Source: Portunus trituberculatus (Eukaryota; Arthropoda; Malacostraca; Decapoda; Portunidae). From it: a stretch of 64,000 nucleotides of DNA. The stretch spans positions 6,815,550 to 6,879,549 of the forward strand of contig NC_059272.1 of assembly GCF_017591435.1 (NCBI RefSeq). The letters are read 5' to 3'. A program made the translations under genes and the position numbers. Under the pieces are notes generated by a model. It was given only the letters and a program-made list of their open reading frames with translations. It was not told the DNA's origin and ran no database searches. Positions 46,769 through 57,700 of this stretch are shown here, in pieces; positions within the stretch are counted from its first letter, which is position 1; each line of letters begins with the position of its first letter.

Positions 46769-49700
46769 CAAGTATCTCAATTGAGAATTTTGTTTGTCCA
46801 AGTCATTTCACATTGTTTTGCTTAAAAACGATAAAATTGATGAAAACAAGTGTGAAAGCTTCATAGTTTTATTTTAGGATTTATATTTAGGGTTTATAGT
46901 CATTATGGTTGTGGTTTCACTGCTTTGGAGTTTTATATCTCGTTATGTCGCTCGTTCACCCTCTGTTCACCACTACTACCATTGTTCGGGCTTAATTGTT
47001 TAGTTTAATTACTCTTGTTTGTTCGGTGCTTCGGTCTCCTAACTCAGTTGCTCGTTCACTTCCTCACTTCCAATACTGCTTTGCTTGTTGTAGATGCTTC
47101 ATTTCCCTCTCCACGTCCTCACCCGAGTTCACCTATAGAGGAAGCAGACACCGTTCAGAGACTTCACCTGGATACCATACTACCAACATCACCTCCACTA
47201 GTATTCCAAACGCCTGTCTCCTGCTATAGCTGCCGGTGGCTCCCGGACTTTGAGCCAGTCCTTGACTTCCGTGTCTTCCTCGAGCATCCTCACACCTTGA
47301 AGGCCCTGGTCAGCAACTTCCACCTCTGCCTCCACTCCAGTGTCTGCCACGTTTCCTCGGCAGTACTCGACGGCAAGAGTCTTGCACAGCCTTGTTAAGT
47401 GTGGCTCTGGTCAGCAGTTTCTACCTCTGCCTTCACTCCAGTGACCGCAACGTCTCCACGGCAGTGCCAGACTACAAACGTGTTTCAGTGTGGTGAATGT
47501 TTTCTGGGTTTAAAATATATGTACGGAAAACCCAGTTCAGTGAATGAGTCTAACCCCAGTTCTATTGTTGCGGGCGTCCTTATAAAAGAACTGTTGGAAG
47601 TCTGGCTGTCTGAGCTTCTAACATCTGTAGCCTAGAGCCTAGATCTTCACAACAAGCCAATATAGAGAAACCAAAGTAAAACTAAAAAAAACGTGTTATT
47701 TTAGGAGTTTTCAGCTCTTTTTGCACCAAAACACAGAAATGCATGGAAAACACATTATTTGCCTACGGAACTGAAATATGTCAAAAATGGGTTATTTTGG
47801 TGTATTCTAGCGTTTTATGCACCAAATCATAGATATGCAGGTAAAAAACATACTATTCGTTTAAGAAACTGAAATATGTTCAAAATGGCTTATTTTGGTG
47901 TATTCTAGTGTTTTATGCACCAAAACTAAAAAATGCAGGTAAAACATTATATTTGTTAAAACATCTTATTCTTGTGTTTTTAGGGTATTTTATGAAAAAA
48001 AAAATCTCAATTGAAAATTTTCTTTATTCAAGTCATTTTACATTGTTTTGCTTCAAAACGATAAAATTGATGAAAACAAGCCAATATAGTGAAACCAAAG
48101 TAAAAGTAACAAAAATGTGTTTTTTTGTAGTTTTCAGCTGTTTTTGCACTAAACACAAAAATGCTAGCAAAACACATTATTCATTTAAGGAACTGAAATA
48201 TGTCAAAAAAGGGATAATTTGGTGTATTCCACCGTTTTATGCACCAAAACTCAGAAATGCAGGCAAAACACTATATTAGTTAAAATGTCTTATTTATGTG
48301 GTTTTAAGGTGTTTTATGAAAAAATTAAATATCTCGATTGAAATTTTTGTTTATTCAAGTCATTTTACATTGTTTTGTTTCAAAACCATAAAATTTATCT
48401 ATAGAAACAAAAGTAAAAGTAAGAAAAACGTGTTATTTTTGTAGTTTTCAGCTTTTTTTCCACCAAAACAAAGAAATGCTAGCAAAACATACTCTTCGTT
48501 TAAGGAATTGAATAATGTCAAAAATGGGTTATTTAGGTGTATTCTAGCGTTTTATCCACCAAAATTCGGAAATGCAGCAAAACACACTATTTGTTAAAAA
48601 TTTGTGTATATAAGGTGATTTATGAAAAAAAAAACTATCTATTGAAAATTTTGTTTGTTCAAGTCATTTTACATTGTTTTGCTCCATAACGGTAAAATAG
48701 ATGAGAATAAGCCAATATACAGTAACAAAGTAAAGGTAAGAAAACGTATTATTTTAGTAGTTTTCAGCTTTTTTTGCACCAAAACACAGAAATGCAGGCA
48801 AAACACGCTATTCGTGTAAAGAACTGAGATATGTCAAAAATGGCTTATTTTGGTGTATTCCAGCGTTTTATGCACCAAAACTCAGAAATTCAGGCAAAGC
48901 ACTATATTTGTTAAAACATCTTATTTATGTGTTTATAAGTCGTTTTATAAAAAAATATATTGATTGTAAATTTTGTTTATTCAGGTCATTTTATATTGTT
49001 TTGCTTCAAAATGATAAAATTGATGAAATAATCCAATATAGAGAAAGCAAAGTAAAGCTAACAAAAACGTGTTATTTTTTGTAGTTTTCGGCTTTTTTTT
49101 TTTTTTCTTTTTGGACAAAAACACAGAAATGCTAACAAAACACACTTTTCGTTTAAGGAACTGAAATATGTGGATAATGGGTTATTTTAGTGTATTCCAG
49201 CGTTTTATGCACCAAAACTCAGATATGCAGGCAAAACACTATATTTGTTAAAATGTCTTATTTATGTGTTTATAAGGTGTTTTATATAAAAAAAAAATAA
49301 ACTATGTCGATTGAACATTTTTTTTATTTGTCATTTTTTTCATTGTTTTACTTCAAAATGATGAAATTTATGAAAACAAGCCAATATGGAGAAACCAAAG
49401 TAAAAGTAAGAAAAACGTTATTTTTTGTAGTTTTCAGCTTTTTTACACCAAAACAAAGAAATGCTAGCAAAACACAACTTTTTGTTTAGGAAATTGAAAT
49501 ATGTCGAAAATGGGTTACTTTGGTGTATTCCAGCGTTTTATGCACCAAAACTCAGAAATGCAGGCATAACACTATATTTGTTAAAACGTCTTATTTATGT
49601 GTTTCTAAGGTGTTTTATGAAAAAAAAAACTATCGATTTAAAATTTTGTTTGTTCAAGTCATTTAACATTGTTTCGCCCAAAAACGATAAAATTGATGAA

Positions 49701-49944
49701 AATAAGCCAATTTAGAGAAACCATAGTAAAACTATCAAAAACGTGTTATTTTAGTAGTTTTCGGTCTTTTTACATTAAAGCACAGAAATGCAGGCAAAAC
49801 ACGCTATTCGTGTAAGGAACTGAAATATGTCAAAAATGTGTTATTTTCGTGTATTCCAGCGTTTTAGGCACCAAAACTCAGAAATGCAGCAATGCACTAT
49901 ATATTTTTTTAAACGTCTTATTTATATGTTTATAAGTTGTTTTA
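46769..49944 (-). repeat. Satellite array, R subfamily, minus orientation (interrupted by a solo LTR)
   Basis: From about 46769 the long module changes to the R subfamily: TTGTTTATTCAAGTCATTTT and AAGCCAATATAGAGAAACC replace the L-type wording. Units are diverged copies of one short plus one long module, and the period settles near 320-330. The block is broken at 46851-47651 by the LTR. Confidence 0.9.
46851..47651 (+). mobile_element. Solo LTR with 5-bp target-site duplication
   Basis: This 801-bp insertion begins TGTGAAAGCTTC and ends GATCTTCACA, the TG...CA ends of a long terminal repeat, with TGTGAA as a short terminal inverted repeat. It is flanked by ACAAG at 46846-46850 and 47652-47656, inside the satellite word AAACAAG. 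A TATAAAAG box lies at 47581-47588 on plus. The interior is GC-richer than the satellite and has no gag or pol. One LTR with an intact duplication indicates an LTR retrotransposon that recombined out. The superfamily cannot be told from the LTR alone. The open frame at 47015-47398 is probably fortuitous. Confidence 0.85.
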
Positions 49945-51730
49945 TTCCCGTCATATCTTACAGATGGCTCAACTGAGTCATCTGTCAAAACTGCAAATCT
50001 ACAGTATTAGCCAAACGAACAGGACCACCAGCCCCAACAGAGCGAGAGGTAGAAGATTTCTTCGGACCTGCAGACTCGCCTGATGATCGAGCGGCTAATG
50101 AAGAATAAGATGTTGCACCAATACCGTCCTTCTGGCGATAAAGGAGTTCACGGCGAGCACTACCGAGGCTAATGAACTGGCTATTAGCAAGCTGTTAAAT
50201 ATCCTGCTCCAGACGATACCTTGGGCATTGCCTGGAACGTACCTGGTGAGTATCACGGCAATGGAAACAATAGGCAGCAGCATTGCAATGCTCCTCAGAA
50301 TGTGAGTCTATTTCTGAGCAATTACCGCATCGAGAAGCTTCCTTGCAGGAGCTTTTACCATGGCCGTACCCATAGCATGAGAAACACTGAAGAGGGCAGG
50401 AAACAAAACGCCTCACCCTAAGATTGATAAGGCCGATATGAACACGGTCAGGAAGGGTGGAATAAAAAAAGGTGAGAAGGACTATGTTGGAGGAATTCTT
50501 CATCTTAGTCACCTTTTGGACTGAGCTAGGACACATAGCCAGTATTTCCTCCTCAGGAAATCCATAGAAATCCTGACTGTACACACAACCTTTACTATAA
50601 TTAAAAGTGGGATGAGCCTTCACGGTCTCAAACATGCTGGCAGTAGGGCATGGGAGATGTTGTAACATCCTCGCCTGCGTAATATCTTTAGCTCGCACGA
50701 GCACCCCCTTACCGTACTTCTTCAGATTCCCCTCAGGAATTGTGCCGATTTCTTTGGCAAGGTACCAGGAGGCATGGATGAAATTCCCACACCCATTTCT
50801 GTAGTACTTCACAAACCAACGTGGAGGCGGGATCCGGCGAACTTCTAGAACAGAATTCTCTAGATTCTCTACATTTGGGATATAATCCATGTCACTATCT
50901 GAAACATTACGTGATTAGAGACGTTCCGTCTTAAAGCCAGAGCCGGCAAGGGGCAGAGATGCTACATGTTCAAAAGCCAAACGGGCTTCATCACATGACA
51001 GAAACATCACATAGCAGCGGTTAGAAGGAAAGTCCTTATCATAAATAAGTCGGATGCGAAGAACCGTGCCATACACCTTGAGAAGTGAGTGCAAGGCGTG
51101 ATAGCAAAAGAATGGATTAACATTAACCATCAAAAAGGAGTCAAATGCAGCAGAAATGCGTCCCTCAGAAGAACTCCTAGAACAGGAGACTGCTGTGGGA
51201 GGCTGTTGTGGATCCTACTCAGATCTAAAGATGACGTATCGCGGGCCAGGTCAGCCACCTCACGAGAACCTGAAAGTTTTTGTGTTTTCCCATAAGCAAA
51301 CAGTAACACAAAAGATTAGCTCCAGGGGCAAGGGAAACCACCTACTGGGACGACAATGGGAGCGAGCGCTGGCTGCCGTCCCCATGCTGACCAATCGTTT
51401 TGAAAAAAAAAAAGGCCCCACATGATGCGAAGTTTGTCCACGACAGAGCTGAGACCCTCCCAAAGCATCACAGGCTGGACAACCAACCATCCAGCACAAG
51501 ACGGCCCCTATTAAGCGATCTCTCCAGCGGGTGGCTCCGCTGGTCCACTGGCAGCCTACGAAGGAACCATTTAGTCTGGCCCCTGACTGGCGACCTTACT
51601 AGCATGGGTAGACCTCTCACCCTCGGATTGGCAGAGCAGGGGCCTAAGCCCCCTCTAGAGGAGCTCGCCAGGTCAAAGGGGCACGCAAGCCCCCCCCCCC
51701 ACCACGACAAGGTGGTTCCCATCTGGGGGG
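49945..51730 (-). mobile_element. ORF1-only Jockey/I-like LINE derivative inside the satellite
   Basis: This ~1.79-kb minus-strand insertion has a 5' end at a GGGGGG run (51725-51730) followed by a leader with CACCTTGTCGTGGTGGGGG, a type of 5' start I associate with arthropod LINEs. It carries a gag-like ORF1 and then ends ~40 bases after the ORF1 stop. No endonuclease or RT follows and there is no poly(A). Satellite text between GTTTTAT (left) and CAAAACGA (right) is missing about 55 bases, so insertion went with a small target deletion, not a duplication. LINE copies usually lose the 5' side, so a 5'-complete, 3'-lacking copy is odd. Confidence 0.75.
49985..51190 (-). pseudogene. Gag-like ORF1 with three zinc knuckles, broken
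   Basis: Minus-strand order: Ser/Pro-rich lead (near 51190), an RRM-like start (MMVNVNPFFCYHALHSLLK, then YVMFLSCDEARLAFEHV), a linker with DSDMDYIPNVEN, a middle region with RWFVKYYRNGCGNFIHASWY, and then three CCHC-type knuckles: CFSCYGYGHGKSSC, CGNCSEIDSHSEEHC and CFHCRDTHQVRSRQC. A Ser-rich tail reaches TVDLQF-stop. This is the architecture of Jockey/I-clade ORF1 proteins, which bind element RNA. Two in-frame TAA stops interrupt it (after KTERL near 50915 and after RLEQDI near 50195), but the frame holds across ~1.1 kb. Reading 50890-50195 and 51133-50915 as separate genes would be wrong: they are in phase. Confidence 0.82.
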
Positions 51731-54700
51731 ATCAAAACGAAAAAATTGATGAAAACAAGCCTATATAGAGAAACAGTAAAAGAAACAAAAACGTGTTATT
51801 TTTGTGGTTTTCAGCACCAAAACACAAAGATTTGTCTAAGGAAATTAAATATATCAAAAATGGGTTATTTTGGTGCATTCCAGAGTTTTATGAACGAAAA
51901 TTCAGAAATGCTGCAAAACACTATAAATATGTTAGAGAGAAACCAAAGTAAAAGTAACAAAAACGTGTTATTACTGAAGTTTTCAGCTTCTTTTGCAACA
52001 CAACATAGAAATACAGGCAAAACACAATGTTTGTTTAAGGATCTGAAATATCTCAAAAATAGGGTTTATTGGTAAATTCCAACGTTTTATGCTCAAAAAC
52101 TCAGAAATGCATGCAAAACACTATATCTGTTAAAACGTCTTTTTTATGTGTTTTTTAGAACTTTTATGAAAAAAAACTATCTCGATTGAAAATTTCGTAT
52201 ATTCAAATGATTTTACATTGTTTTGTTCAATAACGGTAAAATTGATGAAAAAAAAAAACAATATACAGAAACTAAAGAAAAAGTAACAAAAATGTATTAT
52301 TTTAGTAGTTTTTAGCTTTATTTGCACCACAACAAAGAAAAGCAGGCAAAACACACTATTTGTCTAAGGAAATGAAATATGCGAAAAATGGGTTATTTTG
52401 GTGTATTTCAGCGTTTTATGAACTAAAACTCAGAAATGCACGCAAAAGACTATATTTGTTAAAACGTCTTAATTATGTGTTTTTAAAGTGTTTTATGAAA
52501 GAAAAAACTATTCCAATTGAAATTTTTTTTTTATTCAAGTCATTTTACATTGTTTTGCTCCATAACCGTAAAATTGATGAGAACAAGCCAATATAGAGAA
52601 ACCAAAGCAAAAACTAACAAAAACGTGTTATTTTAGTAGTTTTTAGATTTTTTTGCACCAAAACACAAAATTGCAGGCAAAACACGCTACTTGTCTAAAG
52701 AACTGAAATATGTCAAAAATAGGTTATATTGGTGTATTCCAACGTTTTATGCTCCAAAACTCAGAAATGCAGGCAAAACACTTATCTGTGTGATTTTAAA
52801 GTATTTTATGAAAAAAAAACTATCTCGATTGAAAATTTTGTTTACTCAAGTCATTTTACATTGTTTTGCTTCAAAACGATAAAAATGATGAAAACAAGAC
52901 TGTACAGAGAAAGCAAAAGTAAAAGTAACAAAAACGTGTCATTTTAGTAGTTTTCAGAATTTTTTACACCAAAACACAGAAATGCAGGCAAAACACACTA
53001 TTTGTCTAAAGAACTGAAAGATGTCAAAAATGGGTTATTTTGCTATTTTCTAGCGTTTTATGCAGCAAAAGTAAAAAAATGTAGACAAAACAATATATTT
53101 GTTAAAACATCTTATTTATGTGTTCTTATGGTGTTTTATAAAAAAAATAAAACTATATCGATTGGAAATTTTGTTTATTCAAATCATTTTACATTGTTTT
53201 GCTTCAAAACGATAAAATTGATGAAAACAAGCCAATATAGAGGAAACCAAAATGTAAAAGTCATAAAAACGTGTCATTTTAGTATTTTTTCAGCTTTATT
53301 TCCTCCAAAAAACAGAAATGCTACCAAAACACACTCTTTCTTTAAGAATCTGAAATATGTCAAAAATGGGTTACTTTAGTGTATTCCAGCGTTTTATGCA
53401 CCAAAACTCAGATATGCAGGTAAAACACTATATTTGTTAAAACGTCTTATTTATGTGTTTTTAAGGTGTTTCATGAAAAAAAAATATCTCGATTGAAAAT
53501 TTCGTTTATTCAAGTCATCTCACATTGTTTTGCTCCATAACGGTAAAATTGATGAAAACAAGTCAATATAGAGAAGCCAATATAAAAGTAACAAAAACGT
53601 GTTAAATTAGTAGTTTTTAGCTTCTTTTACACCAAAACACATAAATGCAGACAAAACACAGTCTAAGGAACTGAAATATGTCAAAATGGGTTATTTTGTT
53701 GTATTCCAGCGTTTTATGCACCAAAACTCAGAAATGCAGATAAAACTCTATATTTGTTCAAACGTCTTATTTAAGTGTTTTTAAGGTATTTTAAGAAAAT
53801 TTTGTTTATTCAAGTCATTTTACTATATTTTTCTTTAAAACGATAAAATTGATGAAAACAAGCCAATATAGATAATAAAAATAAAAGTAATAAAAACGTA
53901 TTTTTTTAGTAGTTGTCAGCTTTTTTTTTCACCAAAACGCAGAAATGCTACCAAACCAAACTCTTGTCTTAGGAATCTGAAATATGTCAAAAATGGGTTA
54001 TTTTTGTGTATTTCAGCGTTTTATGCACCAAAACTCAGAAATGCAGGCAAAACACTATTTGTTAAAACGTCTTATTTAAGTGCTTTTAAAATGTTTTATA
54101 AATAAAAACTATCACGATTGAAAATTTTGTTTATTTAAGTTACTTTACATTGTTTTGCTCAAAAAAGATAAAATTGATGGAAACGAGCCAATACAGGGAA
54201 ACCAAAGTAAAAGTAATAAAAACATTTTTTAGTAGTTTTCAGCTTGTTTTGCACCAAAACACAAACATGCTACCAAAATAAACTCAAATAAGTCAAAACT
54301 GACTTATTTTGGTGTATTCCAGCGTTTTATACACCAAAACTCAGAAATACAAGCAAAACTCTATATTTGTTAAAATTTCTTATTTATGTCTTCTTAAGGT
54401 GTTTTATGAAAAAAAAATAATATCGATTGAAAATTTTGTTATTCAAGTCATTTTACATTGTTTTGCTTCAAAACGATAAAATTGATGAAAACAAGCCAAT
54501 ATAGAAAAAATAAAGTAAAAGTAACAAACGCATTATTTTCGTAGTTTTCAGCTTTTTTGCACTAAAACACAGAAATACTACCAAAACACACTATTTGTTT
54601 AAGGATCTGAAATATGTCAAAAATGGGTTGCTTTGGTGTATTCCAGCGTTTTATGGACCAAAATTCAGAAATGCAGTCAAAACTCTGTATTTGTTAAAAC

Positions 54701-57700
54701 GTCGTCTTTAGATTTTTTTATTTTTTTTATTTTAAGGTGTTTTATGAAAAAAAAAACTCGATTGAAAATTTTGTTCATTCAAGTCATTTTACATTGTTTT
54801 GCTTCAAAAAGATAAAATTGATGAAAACAAGCCAATATAGAGAAACCAAGGTAAAAGTAACAAAAACATGTTATTTTAGTAGTTTTCGGCTTTTTTTGGC
54901 ACCAAAACACAGATATGTAAGCAAAACACATTATTTGTTTAAGGAAATGAAATGTCAAAAAAGGTTTATTTTGGTATATTCTAGCGTTTTATGCACCAAA
55001 ACTTAGAAATGCAGACAAAACACTGTATTTGTTAAATAATATTCTTTAGGTGTTTTTAAGGTGCTTTATGAATTCATTGAAGTTATTGAAGTCATTTTAC
55101 ATTGTTTTCCTTCAAAACGATATAATTGATAAAAAAAAAAAAAAGTCAATATTGAGAAATCAAAGTAAAATATAAAAAATTTGGTATATTAGTTCTTTTC
55201 AAATTTTTTTGCAACAAAACACAGAAATGCTACAAAAACACACTCTTTGATTAAGAAACCGAAATATGTTCAGAGGGGTTACTTTGATGTATTGCAGCGT
55301 TTTATGCACCAAAACATAAAAATGCAGACAAAACACTATATTTGTTAAAACGTATTATTTATGTGTTTTTAAAGTGTTTTATGAAGAAAAAAAAACAATA
55401 GAGAATAATAATTTTGTTTATTCAAGTCATTTTACATTGTTTTGCTTCAAATCGATAAAATTAATGAAAACAACATAATATAAAGAAACCAAATAAAAGT
55501 AACAAAAACGTGTTATTTTAGTATTTTTCAGCTTTTTTTGCACCAAAACACTCAAATGCAGGCAAAAAACACACTATTTGTCTAGGGAATTGAAATATGT
55601 GAAAAACGGGTTATGTTGGTGTATTCCAATGTTTTATGAACCAAAACTCAGAAATCCACACAAAAAACGATACTTGTTATAAATGTCTTATTTATGTGTT
55701 TTAAAGTGTTTTATGAAAAAAAAACTATATCGATTGAAAATTTCGTTTATTCAAGTCATTTTACATTGTTTTGCTCCTTAACGGTAAAATTAATGAAAAC
55801 AAGCTAATATAGAGAAAACAAAGTAGGTAACAAAAACGTGTTTTTTTAGTAGTTTTTAGCTTTTTTTGCACCAAAACACAGAAATGCAATCTAAACAAAC
55901 TATTTGTCTAAGGAGCAGAAATATGTCAATATGGGTTATTCTGGAGTATTCCAGCGTTTTATACAACAAAACTCAGAAATGCAGGCAAAACTATATTTTT
56001 TTAAAACGTCTTTAATTTTTATTTCTAAGGTTTTTATGAATAAAAACTATTTAAAAATCTTGCTTATTCAAGCCACTTTATATTGTTTTGCTCCATAATG
56101 GTAAAATTAATGAAAACAAGCCAATATAGAGAAACCAAAGTAAAAGTAACAAAAACATGTTATTTTAGTATTTTTTATTTATTTTATTTATTTATTTTTT
56201 TTTTAAGAAATGCAGGCAAAACATACTATTTGTCTAAGGAACTTAAATATGTCAAAATTGTTTTGTTTTGGTGTATTCCAGCGTTTTATGCACCAAAACT
56301 CAGAAATACAGGCAAAACACTATATTTGTTAAAACGTCTTATAAATATGTTTTTAAGGTGTTTTATGAAAAAGTTTTCATTCAAGTCATTTTATATTGTT
56401 TTGCTTCAAAACGATAGAATTGATGAAAAAAAAACAATATAGAGGAACCAAAGTAAAAGTAAGAAAAAACGTATTACTTTAGTAGATTTCCGTTCTTTTT
56501 TTTTCACCAAAACACAGATATGCAGGCAAAAAACACTATTCGTTTAAGGAACTGAAATATGTCAATGGATTATTTTGGTGTATTCTAGCGTTTTATGCAC
56601 CAAAACTTAGAAATGCAGGCAAAACACTATATTTGTTAATACGTTACATTTAGGTGTATTTAAGGTGTTTTATACAAAAACAAAACAAAAATTCTCGATT
56701 GAAAATTTCATTTTTTCGTCATTTTACATAGTTTTCTTTCAAAAAGATAAAATTGATGAAAACAAGTCAATATAGAGAAAGCAGAGTAAAATTAACCAAA
56801 ACGTATTATTTTAGTGGTTTTCAGCTTTTACTGCACCAAAACAGAGATATGTAGGCAAAATACACTATTTGTCTAAGAAACTGAAATATGTGAGAAATGG
56901 GTTATTTTGGTGTGTTCTAGCGTTTTATGCACCAAAACTCAGAAATGCAGGCAAAACACTATATTTGTTAAAACGTCTTATGTGTTTTTAAGGTGTTTTA
57001 TGAAAAAATAATTATATATATTTCAAAATTTTATTTCTTCGTCATTTTACATTGTTTTGTTTCAAAACGATAAAATTGATGAAAACAATTCAATATAGAG
57101 AAACTAAAGTAAAAGTAAGAAAAACGTATTACTTTAGTAGTTTTCAGCTTTTTTTGTACAAAAACACAGATAATCAGGCAAAACTAACTATTCGTTTAAG
57201 TAACTGAAATATGCCAAAAATGGGTTATTTAGGTGTTTTCCAGCGTTTTATGCACCAATACTTAGAAATGCAGGGAAAACACTATATTTGTTAAAACGTC
57301 TTATTTACGTAATTGTTTTGAAGGTGTTTTATGAAAAAAAAACTATATCGATTGAAAAAAAATTTATTCGACTCATTTTACATTGTTTTGTTTCAAAACG
57401 ATAAAATTGATGGAAACAAGCCAATATAGAGATACCAAAGTATAAGCAACAAAAACGTATTATTTTAGTAGTTTTCCGCTTTTTTTCCACATAGATATAA
57501 ATATGCAGACAAAACACACTATTCGTTTAATGAACTGAAATATATCAAAAATGTGTAATTTGGTGTATTCCAGCGTTTTATGCACCAAAACTCAGAAATG
57601 CAGGCAAAACACTGTATTTGTTAAAACGTCTTATTTATGTGTTTTTCAAAAACTATATCGATTGAAAATTTCGTTTATTCAAATCATTTTACACTGTTTT

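Noticed and set aside
47015..47635. Two ORFs of 78-127 codons
   Set aside because: They lie inside the solo LTR, match no family I know and have no ATG-dependent support.
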